A stretch of 8,848 bases of DNA from assembly GCA_934636065.1 (NCBI GenBank), contig CAKTZW010000054.1:1-8848 (forward strand), written 5' to 3'. The position numbers were made by a program, and so were the translations under genes. How positions within the stretch are numbered: the stretch's first letter is position 1; each line of letters begins with the position of its first letter. This document shows positions 1-6,006 of this stretch, one piece after another. Below the pieces are notes generated by a model. It was not told the origin of the DNA. It did no database searches and saw only the letters and a list, made by a program, of their open reading frames with translations. This DNA is from an uncultured Labedella sp. (GTDB taxonomy: Bacteria > Actinomycetota > Actinomycetes > Actinomycetales > Microbacteriaceae).

Positions 1-393
1 ATCGACTCGACCTACGTCGACAACGCCGCCTCGGGGATCGTCGCCGCGCTGCACCGCGCCGACGGGGCGCACGGCAACGCCTACGTCATCACGAACGGGG
101 AGCCCCGACCGGTCGGAGACCTGCTCGCGGGCATCTGCCTCGCGGCCGGGGTCGCGCCGCCGCGTTGGAGCGTTCCCGCGGGGCTCGCGCGTGCGGCCGG
201 TTCCCTGATCGAACGGGTCTGGGCCGTGCGGCCCGGTTCGGATGAGCCGCCGATGACACGGTTCCTCGCGGAGCAGCTCTCGACCGCACACTGGTTCGAC
301 CAGCGCGACACACGCCGCGACCTCGACTGGACGCCCACCGTCTCGATCGACGAGGGCCTCCGCCGCCTCGCGGAGCACTACCGCGGGAGCTGA
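1..393 (+). CDS. NAD(P)-dependent epimerase/dehydratase (extended SDR), C-terminal fragment
   Basis: The frame is open from base 1 to the TGA at 391-393, so the start lies outside the window and only the last 130 residues are visible. The fragment opens with STYVDNAASGIVAALH and continues with GNAYVITNGEPRPVGDLL. This is the pattern seen in extended short-chain dehydrogenases (sugar epimerases and 3-beta-hydroxysteroid dehydrogenase-like proteins) just after the catalytic core, where a 'VDN' segment is followed by a NGEP segment. It ends with the usual LDWTPTVSIDEGLRRLAEHYR tail (positions about 108-128), where the substrate-side lobe closes. The Rossmann glycine motif and the YxxxK catalytic pair would lie upstream and cannot be checked, so substrate and exact reaction stay open. 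Codon use is strongly G/C-ending, like the LysR-to-M24 genes and unlike the nuclease/helicase pair that follows. It is followed by 282 nt of non-coding sequence and is unlikely to be co-transcribed with the defence genes. Confidence 0.85.
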   Translation: MDSTYVDNAASGIVAALHRADGAHGNAYVITNGEPRPVGDLLAGICLAAGVAPPRWSVPAGLARAAGSLIERVWAVRPGSDEPPMTRFLAEQLSTAHWFDQRDTRRDLDWTPTVSIDEGLRRLAEHYRGS

Positions 394-624
394 TGAGCCC
401 ACCGATGTATGTCGGAAGCCGGGCGGTGACACCGGTCGGTATGTGGGGGCGGGCGCTTCCGGGCGGCTTCGCGGCTATCTCTTGTGCAAGTGTCTACCGG
501 ATTGCGGGTCTCTTCACTAGGGGAGACATGCATTGCCGGATTCGATGAGGCGCAAATCACGAGGTGCCGATGCCGCCTTACGAGCGCCCCGCGAGGCCGC
601 CGCTCGAAGGTCAGCCGTGCCGGT

Positions 625-630
625 TATGCT
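625..630 (+). promoter_or_regulatory. Candidate -10 element for the hamAB cassette
   Basis: TATGCT fits the actinobacterial TANNNT -10 pattern and sits about 50 nt upstream of the chosen hamA start. It would place transcription near 637, giving a 5' leader of about 39 nt that contains the dyad at 645-660 and the Shine-Dalgarno at 666-670. No good -35 hexamer is seen 16-18 nt upstream, so this is a weak call made from one hexamer and its position. Confidence 0.3.
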
Positions 631-644
631 GACGTCGATCCATT

Positions 645-660
645 GACGGTGTGCACCGTC
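645..660 (+). promoter_or_regulatory. Perfect dyad upstream of the hamA ribosome binding site (candidate operator or leader hairpin)
   Basis: GACGGTG and CACCGTC are exact inverted copies separated by TG. The element ends 5 nt before the GGAGG of hamA. As DNA it could be a 16-bp operator. As RNA it could fold into a 6-bp stem with a GTGC loop next to the ribosome binding site. Either role would let the cell keep a toxic nuclease/helicase pair in check, but the sequence does not decide between them. No regulator gene for it is seen in the window. Confidence 0.4.
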
Positions 661-665
661 GGGGC

Positions 666-670
666 GGAGG
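666..670 (+). promoter_or_regulatory. Shine-Dalgarno sequence that fixes the hamA start
   Basis: GGAGG (within GGAGGGG) lies 5 nt upstream of GTG 676. This is near-ideal spacing and decides the start of hamA. The in-frame upstream starts at 484 (GTG), 643 (TTG) and 649 (GTG) have nothing comparable in front of them. Confidence 0.7.
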
Positions 671-675
671 GGCCA

Positions 676-1530
676 GTGCCCGCAGCGAGCGAGTACTTTA
701 AGACTTTGAGCGAATGGGACGACGGCGTCCATCGCTACCGAGTTATTGCACCGGACAACGACGGGTGGCTGGACGGTCTTGCGGCATTGTACCGTGAGCT
801 TCGGACGACACCCCGCGTGCCGCTGGCGGACCTCGGGTTGACGGGGATCGAAGGCTTTAACCTGCAGGAGCTTACACACGTGATCGCGGACACTCAGATT
901 CCGCAGCGAAGCACCGGTGAGGGAGCGCCGAAGCATCTCGCAGTAGAGCGCTCTGACGTCGGGGAGCTCGCGCTTGCGATAGTGGGCGAGCTGGTCCACG
1001 GGTACAGCTATGGCTATCGGTCAGTGCGAGATCGCGAACTCGTGTCGATGCCTGGACGCGGAATCGACCAGATCGGCGTGATGGAGGTCGAACTTGTCTC
1101 CGGCGAATTCGCCTGCATCCTCTCGCTTGGCGAAGCGAAAGTATCCGTGGACAAGAAGTCTCCTCCCAGTGTGGTCGACACCTCATCTGATTCGCTCCGC
1201 ATCCAGCATCGCGGACACCTCGCGGAAAAGTACGACTCGATCCAAAAGGTCATCGGCGCCGGTCGGCAGACCTCCGACCAGAAGACTGCGCTGCAGTTAT
1301 ATCGTGCTGGAATGTTGTGGCGCAGCGACTCTGATTTGCTTACCGTCCGCAGTACCTCCATGCTCGTGCGTGACCGCCACTACAAGCAGTCTGATTTCGG
1401 AACCTTCGCCTCACAGCCCGCCGACTTCGAGCCTGGCCACATCGACTTCACTATCCTGGTCGTTGACACCGACGACATCGAGACGGTCGTGGACGCGTTC
1501 CTCCAGCTCGCGCGCCAGGATGCCGCATGA
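676..1530 (+). CDS. hamA: HamA-like nuclease (DUF1837, PD-(D/E)XK type), Hachiman/AbpAB defence
   Basis: A 284-residue protein, read here as the nuclease effector of a two-gene anti-phage system. In residue order it has an acidic helix (ERSDVGELALAIVGEL, E91-L106, with E97), then PGRGIDQIGV with D131, then a strand ending in GEAK with E153 and K155. That is the E...D...ExK order of a PD-(D/E)XK active site and matches the HamA C-terminal domain (DUF1837), whose Glu and Lys in the GExK motif are needed in studied Hachiman systems. No signal peptide or membrane segment is seen, so it is cytosolic. The frame is open back to GTG 484, but those 64 codons give a Cys/Arg-rich stretch unlike the rest. 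The GTG at 676 has GGAGG 5 nt upstream and gives a length normal for HamA. The stop overlaps the next gene's start as ATGA. The family call rests on motifs plus the neighbouring helicase; AbpA is a close relative and cannot be excluded. Confidence 0.8.
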   Translation: MPAASEYFKTLSEWDDGVHRYRVIAPDNDGWLDGLAALYRELRTTPRVPLADLGLTGIEGFNLQELTHVIADTQIPQRSTGEGAPKHLAVERSDVGELALAIVGELVHGYSYGYRSVRDRELVSMPGRGIDQIGVMEVELVSGEFACILSLGEAKVSVDKKSPPSVVDTSSDSLRIQHRGHLAEKYDSIQKVIGAGRQTSDQKTALQLYRAGMLWRSDSDLLTVRSTSMLVRDRHYKQSDFGTFASQPADFEPGHIDFTILVVDTDDIETVVDAFLQLARQDAA

Positions 1531-4500
1531 GCAGGCGCGAACACTTTGACCGCATCGTCCAGGACACTGGCGTGTTTGATGTTGCTGCTGGAGCAGAGAT
1601 GGACGTGACGCTGCTCAGCGTCCTCAGTCGCGATCCTTCCCCTGATAGCGCCGAAGACCTCGTGTACAGCGCAGAACTACTGGAGCTCGAAGCGCTGGAC
1701 GAGCGCAATTCCGAGCGCAAGCGTGAGTTGCTTGAAGACGCATTCGCTTGCTGGGTACGGCTGGCGTTGGCGAAAGACCTCACTCCGTTAGAACACGGCC
1801 CCATACCGGCTGACCTTGCAGTGGCGTTGCACATCGCGGCGACCGGAACCGCAGCGAAGCGAGTCACCGAGACGCGGCAGGCACTGATGCAGGTACTGCC
1901 AGGTGCCGAGGAACTCGCGCCGTCAAGCGACCCTGACTGGGCGCGCGCCGTTACCTCGGACGCTGTTCTCGCGTTCGTTCTACTCACTCGCAAGGCCGAC
2001 GGGTGGAGCGACGTGGGCTTCGCTTTGGAGCTACTACGGGAGCTCCGACAGCGACAGAACGCCCATGAGCCCGTTTACCTTCGGGAGCTCGAAGATCAGC
2101 GCACAGGCGCGATGAAGCTGATCGCGGCCTATCACCTCGCGCAGCTCGCGACCACGGCAGGTTCGTACGTCGAGACCGGCAACGGGTCGATGCAGCAAAC
2201 GGTGACGCGGCTTGATACCCATCGTTCGCAAGCTCAGCGTGCAGTCGGCGAGATCAACGACGGCGGACTCGCGCGCACCATCGATCTCGTCCACCTCGGG
2301 CTTCGTCCGCTTGTCGAACGATCCATCTGGGCGCAGGTGGAAACGCTTGGGTCGGATGTCGGCGCCCTAGCGGGCGTCCTTGCAGACCGGCGGAACATAC
2401 ATCCGACACTGGAGCTGTGGCCGAGCCAAGTCGAGGCCATGACGCAGAACCTGCTCGACGCGTATCGTCGAGCAGTCGTCGTTCAAATGCCGACTAGCGC
2501 TGGGAAGACGCTGCTCGCGAAGTTCTCTATCGTTCAGACGCTTGCGCTGAACTCGGATTCGCGGATCGCGTATGTCGTGCCGACGCGAGTCCTCGTAAAT
2601 CAGATCACTGACGAGCTGCGGCGCGACCTCTCGCCGCTCGACTATCGGGTCGAGCAGGCGATACCGGTCGTTGACCTCGACCCCACCGAGGACATGCTGC
2701 TACGCGACCTGCCTCACGTACTGGTGACCACTCCTGAGAAACTTGACCTCCTCGTGCGGACCGGTCACCCGGTTGTAGAGAAGCTGTCGATGGTCGTCGT
2801 CGATGAGGCGCACAATATCGGCGAGCCCAACCGTGGCGCCCGGCTCGAGCTCATCCTCGCCACCATCCGACGTGACAAGCCGGCAGCGCGGTTTCTCCTG
2901 CTGTCGCCGTTCATGCCCAATGCTGAGTCGCTGTCCACCTGGTTGGGCGGCGACCGCGGGTCGAGTATCCAGGTGGACTGGAAGCCGAACAAGAAGCTCA
3001 TCGGCATGTTCAGCGTGCGCAAGGAGCGCAATAACCGTGACCGTCGACGAAAGGACACTTTTCTTCGTCTGTCGCCGGTTCAGGCAGCAGACAACTATCA
3101 CCTGCCTACGGACGTCGCGCTCGACCTCGGGGAGATCACGCTCGAATCCGAGTCGCTGGCGAATATTGCCGCGGCCGCCCATAGGAGACTTGAAGCGCGG
3201 GGCCCGACCTTGCTGGTCTGCAACGGAAAGTCGACGGCCACGCGGCGCGCCGCTGAAATCGCTGCTGAGCGCATCGACCGCCGCCTCAGTCCGCGCGCAG
3301 AGGCGGTGCTTCGCCACGTCATTACTGAACTCGGTGAAGACAGCACTCTCGCGCTGTGCATCCGTCGAGGTGTTGCCTACCACCATGCGGGCATGTCCCA
3401 CGAGACGCGGCGACTGATCGAAGACCTGCTCACTCACCAGGACGTCGATGTCGTATGCGGGACGACGACCCTCGCACAGGGCGCGAACTTCCCGCTGACG
3501 AACGTCATCATCGAGTCCATGACTGTCGGCGAGGGAGAGATCACTCACGCGCAGTTCTGGAACATCGCGGGACGGGCCGGGCGTGGAATGCTGAGCGGAC
3601 TCGGGGTGGTCGGGTTCCCCGTAAACAAGCCGGAGCAGGAGAAGAAGTGGGAGAGGTTCTTCGCGGCCGAGGCTGAGAACATTGCCAGTCGTCTTGCTGG
3701 AGTCGTGGAGAAGACTGACGAGATTGGTACTGACTTCCTCAGCGCGCTTAACCGTAGCGACGACATTGAAAGTCTGTCGGAGTTCCTTCAGTATCTCGCT
3801 CACGCTTTCCGCGTCTCCGGCGCCATGACCTCTGCCAACGAGATCGAAGACCTCTTGCGTTCCAGTTTGGTGTTCTCGGAGACGGAGAGAGTGTCGCGCA
3901 CGCAAGCTCAGAAGCTGGTGCAGCTGTGCCGTGACTATCTCGGGACGCTGGACGGACGAAAGTCGCTGGTCGCGTTGGCGGACGGGACCGGCTTCTCAAC
4001 CCCAGCAATCGGTTTGCTGCTTTCTGGCCTGAGCGACAGCCCTTCCATGCGAAATCCACAGACGTGGGAGCCCTCCGAGCTTTTCGGGCACAGCCTAGAT
4101 CCGCTCACCGACCGCCTGCAGCTCGTCTCACGTATGCCGGAACTACGACTCTCTCCGGACGACCAATCAGGGATCTTCAACGCACGTCGGGCCGCTGCGG
4201 TGCTGCGGGACTGGGTAAACGGTGTGCCGCTGGCGGACATGGTCGCCATACACGCCACAAAGAAGAACAGTCCCGAGTCTACGCACGCGACCTTCGTCTC
4301 ATACCTGCTCGGGAAGCTCTCTCACAATGCGAGTTGGGGCCTCGGCGCCCTGGAGAAGGTGGCGTTCGGAGGGAGAGAACTTAGCACCGATGATGCATCT
4401 AGGTACATTCCTACGATGGTCTTCTACGGGGTCAACAGCCCGGAGGCTACCTGGATGAGGATGGTAGGGCTTCCGCGGGACGTCGCGCGGGGCGCGGCGA

Positions 4501-4646
4501 AAGTCTGGCGCGCGCAGAAGCGTGGCGCGCCTGAATCCTTCGACGAAATTCGCGGTTGGATTCGAGGGCTCGACGAATACTCCTGGCGGAATGCCCTCGA
4601 AGGCACGTCGATGCGCCCCGCGGATGTGCACCTCCTCTGGGAGTAG
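1527..4646 (+). CDS. hamB: HamB-like Ski2-type SF2 helicase, Hachiman/AbpAB defence
   Basis: A 1039-residue cytosolic protein, read as the ATP-driven DNA helicase/sensor partner of the upstream nuclease. Residues 1 to about 300 are a helical extension without a motif I recognise. The helicase core follows: motif I PTSAGKT (322-328, K327), motif II DEAH (426-429), a motif III region LSPFMPN (459-465), motif IV-like LLVCNGKS (562-569), YHHAGMS (618-624), motif V GTTTLAQGANFP (645-656) and motif VI QFWNIAGRAGRG (676-687). YHHAG, the GTxTLAxGxNxP form of motif V and GRAGR are typical of Ski2/Hel308-like helicases. The last 350 residues should hold winged-helix and ratchet-type helices. Motif III has SPF where many relatives have SAT. 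AGGA at 1517-1520 lies 6 nt before ATG 1527, and the ATGA overlap suggests translational coupling. Work on E. coli Hachiman indicates that HamB monitors DNA integrity and unleashes HamA. Codon use is less GC-ending than the flanks. Confidence 0.85.
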   Translation: MSRREHFDRIVQDTGVFDVAAGAEMDVTLLSVLSRDPSPDSAEDLVYSAELLELEALDERNSERKRELLEDAFACWVRLALAKDLTPLEHGPIPADLAVALHIAATGTAAKRVTETRQALMQVLPGAEELAPSSDPDWARAVTSDAVLAFVLLTRKADGWSDVGFALELLRELRQRQNAHEPVYLRELEDQRTGAMKLIAAYHLAQLATTAGSYVETGNGSMQQTVTRLDTHRSQAQRAVGEINDGGLARTIDLVHLGLRPLVERSIWAQVETLGSDVGALAGVLADRRNIHPTLELWPSQVEAMTQNLLDAYRRAVVVQMPTSAGKTLLAKFSIVQTLALNSDSRIAYVVPTRVLVNQITDELRRDLSPLDYRVEQAIPVVDLDPTEDMLLRDLPHVLVTTPEKLDLLVRTGHPVVEKLSMVVVDEAHNIGEPNRGARLELILATIRRDKPAARFLLLSPFMPNAESLSTWLGGDRGSSIQVDWKPNKKLIGMFSVRKERNNRDRRRKDTFLRLSPVQAADNYHLPTDVALDLGEITLESESLANIAAAAHRRLEARGPTLLVCNGKSTATRRAAEIAAERIDRRLSPRAEAVLRHVITELGEDSTLALCIRRGVAYHHAGMSHETRRLIEDLLTHQDVDVVCGTTTLAQGANFPLTNVIIESMTVGEGEITHAQFWNIAGRAGRGMLSGLGVVGFPVNKPEQEKKWERFFAAEAENIASRLAGVVEKTDEIGTDFLSALNRSDDIESLSEFLQYLAHAFRVSGAMTSANEIEDLLRSSLVFSETERVSRTQAQKLVQLCRDYLGTLDGRKSLVALADGTGFSTPAIGLLLSGLSDSPSMRNPQTWEPSELFGHSLDPLTDRLQLVSRMPELRLSPDDQSGIFNARRAAAVLRDWVNGVPLADMVAIHATKKNSPESTHATFVSYLLGKLSHNASWGLGALEKVAFGGRELSTDDASRYIPTMVFYGVNSPEATWMRMVGLPRDVARGAAKVWRAQKRGAPESFDEIRGWIRGLDEYSWRNALEGTSMRPADVHLLWE

Positions 4647-4743
4647 TCGCTGGTTGAGTCCCCGCGATGGCATCGGAACCCGGCAGCTAGCCGTAGCTCC
4701 ACCGTGCGTCTTGAGCTCTCGACGACACTTGCAGGCGCATGTC

Positions 4744-4771
4744 GCTCGAGCCGCGATTGACGGCCTCGAGC
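4744..4771 (+). terminator. Hairpin downstream of hamB, candidate terminator
   Basis: GCTCGAGCCG pairs with CGG-C-CTCGAGC around a 7-nt loop (CGATTGA). This is a 10-bp stem with one bulged C, followed by CAATTT. It lies about 100 nt after the hamB stop and is the strongest fold I can see between hamB and the LysR gene. The trailing T run is only three bases, so intrinsic termination is likely weak or assisted. CTCGAG is itself palindromic, which makes part of the pairing less surprising. Confidence 0.4.
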
Positions 4772-4894
4772 AATTTGAGCAGCTGGTGCAGATTGGCATG
4801 AGCGAGGCGGTGTGTCCCAGACGGATGGGCTGCTCGCTGCGCCGCGACGCCCCGCGCCAACGACGCGAGCCGTGCGCACGGCGTACGCTGCGAG

Positions 4895-4905
4895 GAATTA
4901 AATTC
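4895..4905 (+). promoter_or_regulatory. AT-rich dyad upstream of the LysR gene (candidate -10 region or autoregulatory site)
   Basis: GAATT-A-AATTC is a perfect inverted repeat and the only AT-rich island in this GC-rich leader, 25 nt before the LysR start. The GGAAT half (4894-4898) also occurs in the dyad upstream of the transporter (5917-5921), which would fit a LysR protein binding its own promoter. Five shared bases are too few to be firm, and the AT-rich run could simply be a -10 region. Confidence 0.25.
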
Positions 4906-4930
4906 GCGGACGGAAGGGCATGACGCCGAC

Positions 4931-5827
4931 ATGGACGTACGGGATCTGGAGTGCCTTGCCGTTCTCGGCGAGGAATTGCACTTCCGCCGGGCGGCACAGC
5001 GTCTCGACGTCGCACAACCGGCCCTCAGCAAGCGCATCCGGAAGATCGAGGCGGAGCTCGGGGTCGAACTGTTCGCGCGCGGCGGCCACTCCGTCACTCC
5101 GACGGACGCCGGCGTGACGCTCGTCGCGCACGCCCGCGAGGTCCTCGCCCGATGGCGCGCGATGACTGCCGCGGCTGCCGACCTCCGGTCCGGCGCTCTC
5201 GGCGTCGTGCGGATCGGGGCCGTGGGCTCGGCCTTCTATGAGGCGCTGCCGACACTCCTCGCGCCGGTTCGGGAACGGATGCCCGGCCTCGTTCTCCAGG
5301 TGGAGGAGATGGAGACCCCCGCCCTCGTGAACGCCCTGCGCTTCGGCGAGGTGCAACTCGGTTTCGTCCGTCCGCCCGTGTCGCATGGGCTCGAGGTCCG
5401 CACGGTCTGGGTCGAGGATCTCGTCCTCGCCGTCGCGGCCGACCACCCGCTCGCGGGCCGCTCGAGCGTCGGCGTCCGGGAGCTCCGCGACGCATCGGTC
5501 ATCCTGTTCAGGCGCGACGCGGGCTCCGGTTACTGGGACCGCGTCGCCGCGCTCTTCGCCGCCGCCGATGTCGAGTTCCGGCCGCTCGAGACGGCCGAGC
5601 ACGTCTCGACGATCCTCGGTTCCGTGGCGCTCGGGGCGGGAGTGAGCGTGGTGCCGTCGTCCGCGCGTCGGCTCGCGATTCCCGGCGTCGCCTACGTCTC
5701 CATCGACGAACCGAGTCCCCTGCCGCTTGCGGTCGCGAGCAGCCCCGCGGTGATGACGCCGGCCGCTCGACTGGTGCTCGGCGCGATGCAGCCGGGAAAC
5801 TCCGGCGGGCCCGTCGAACCGGGGTAA
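4931..5827 (+). CDS. LysR-family transcriptional regulator
   Basis: A 298-residue protein of normal LysR length. Residues 1 to about 62 form the winged helix-turn-helix: DLECLAVLGEELHFRRAAQR, then VAQPALSKRIRKIEAELGV, then LFARGGHSVTPTDAG. The AA...L.VaQpaLSkrI..lE..lGv.LF.R pattern is the family hallmark. A linker helix follows to about residue 88. The C-terminal effector-binding domain starts near GVVRIGAVGSAFYEALPTLL and includes EMETPALVNAL and GFVRPP, a form common in LysR proteins of the BenM/CatM-like group; this suggests, but does not prove, an organic acid or aromatic effector. The start ATG 4931 gives the typical MDxRxLE beginning; GGAAGGG at 4912-4918 is 12 nt away, rather far. An out-of-frame ATG at 4920 is closer but does not give the family sequence. 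It lies upstream of, and in the same direction as, the transporter and hydrolase genes and probably regulates them. Confidence 0.92.
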   Translation: MDVRDLECLAVLGEELHFRRAAQRLDVAQPALSKRIRKIEAELGVELFARGGHSVTPTDAGVTLVAHAREVLARWRAMTAAAADLRSGALGVVRIGAVGSAFYEALPTLLAPVRERMPGLVLQVEEMETPALVNALRFGEVQLGFVRPPVSHGLEVRTVWVEDLVLAVAADHPLAGRSSVGVRELRDASVILFRRDAGSGYWDRVAALFAAADVEFRPLETAEHVSTILGSVALGAGVSVVPSSARRLAIPGVAYVSIDEPSPLPLAVASSPAVMTPAARLVLGAMQPGNSGGPVEPG

Positions 5828-5853
5828 CGGGTTCGTTTCCGACGCATTTCGCT

Positions 5854-5873
5854 CGCCGCACACGGGAGCGGCG
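5854..5873 (+). terminator. Weak hairpin after the LysR gene
   Basis: CGCCGC pairs with GCGGCG around an 8-nt loop, starting 27 nt after the LysR stop. There is no T run after it. It may separate LysR transcription from the transporter operon, which has its own promoter-like signals downstream, but short GC stems are common in DNA of this composition. Confidence 0.25.
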
Positions 5874-5904
5874 GCTGGGGGAAGCGACGGTGACGCGCGC
5901 CACC

Positions 5905-5923
5905 TGATTCCTTCCGGGAATCA
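5905..5923 (+). promoter_or_regulatory. LysR-type binding site (T-N11-A dyad) upstream of the transporter operon
   Basis: TGATTCC and GGAATCA are perfect inverted copies around TTCCG. The dyad centre is base 5914, and T5908 and A5920 form the T-N11-A spacing typical of LysR regulator sites. If transcription starts near 5979, as the promoter-like hexamers suggest, the centre falls at about -65, the usual place of the recognition site in LysR-activated promoters. It is probably the target of the LysR protein encoded immediately upstream. The site is read from the sequence; the regulator pairing is inference. Confidence 0.55.
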
Positions 5924-5941
5924 CCCACGCCCGAAAGTGTA

Positions 5942-5972
5942 TTGGACGGGTATCGACCGGCGCGGGTAGCGT
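5942..5972 (+). promoter_or_regulatory. Candidate promoter of the transporter-hydrolase operon
   Basis: TTGGAC (5942-5947) resembles a -35 element and TAGCGT (5967-5972) fits the TANNNT -10 pattern. The 19-nt spacer is longer than ideal, as is often seen at activator-dependent promoters. The predicted start near 5979 would leave a leader of about 28 nt containing AAGGA, 6 nt before GTG 6007. Confidence 0.4.
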
Positions 5973-6006
5973 ACGGGAAATCCTTCCCCCCACGAAAGGA
6001 CCCGTC

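Larger units (their letters stand above)
4647..4930. other. Gene-free stretch between hamB and the LysR gene
   Basis: These 284 nt contain no convincing gene. All forward frames are either broken by stops or are run-on tails of out-of-frame readings of hamB. The reverse frames continue into antisense of hamB or of the LysR gene. The identifiable contents are the hairpin at 4744-4771 and the AT-rich dyad at 4895-4905 near the LysR start. It could be a scar of the event that brought in the defence cassette, but no remnant protein was recognised. Confidence 0.5.

Noticed and set aside
415..470. GAAGCC/GGCTTC and GGAAGC/GCTTCC pairings plus CGGT-GAC-ACCG after the SDR gene, as a terminator
   Set aside because: The outer arms are 6 bp with loops of 35-44 nt and the inner stem is 4 bp; there is no T run. 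Too weak to call.
2700..3905. Long open frame (401 codons) on the - strand inside the helicase gene
   Set aside because: It is exactly antisense to the helicase core with all its motifs on the + strand. Long antisense frames are expected in GC-rich DNA, and the translation shows no family pattern.
4647..4840. Possible small Cys-rich protein on the - strand (MPICTSCSNCS...CACKC)
   Set aside because: It looks like a zinc-ribbon at first sight, but the spacing fits no known knuckle, there is no convincing ribosome binding site, and the frame continues as antisense of the helicase gene.
585..4875. CGCCCCGCG and AGCCGTGC both occur upstream (585-593, 613-620) and downstream (4848-4856, 4868-4875) of the defence cassette, which could mark insertion ends
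   Set aside because: The two matches have different spacing (28 versus 20 nt), and shared 8-9-mers between two 280-nt GC-rich stretches are expected by chance.
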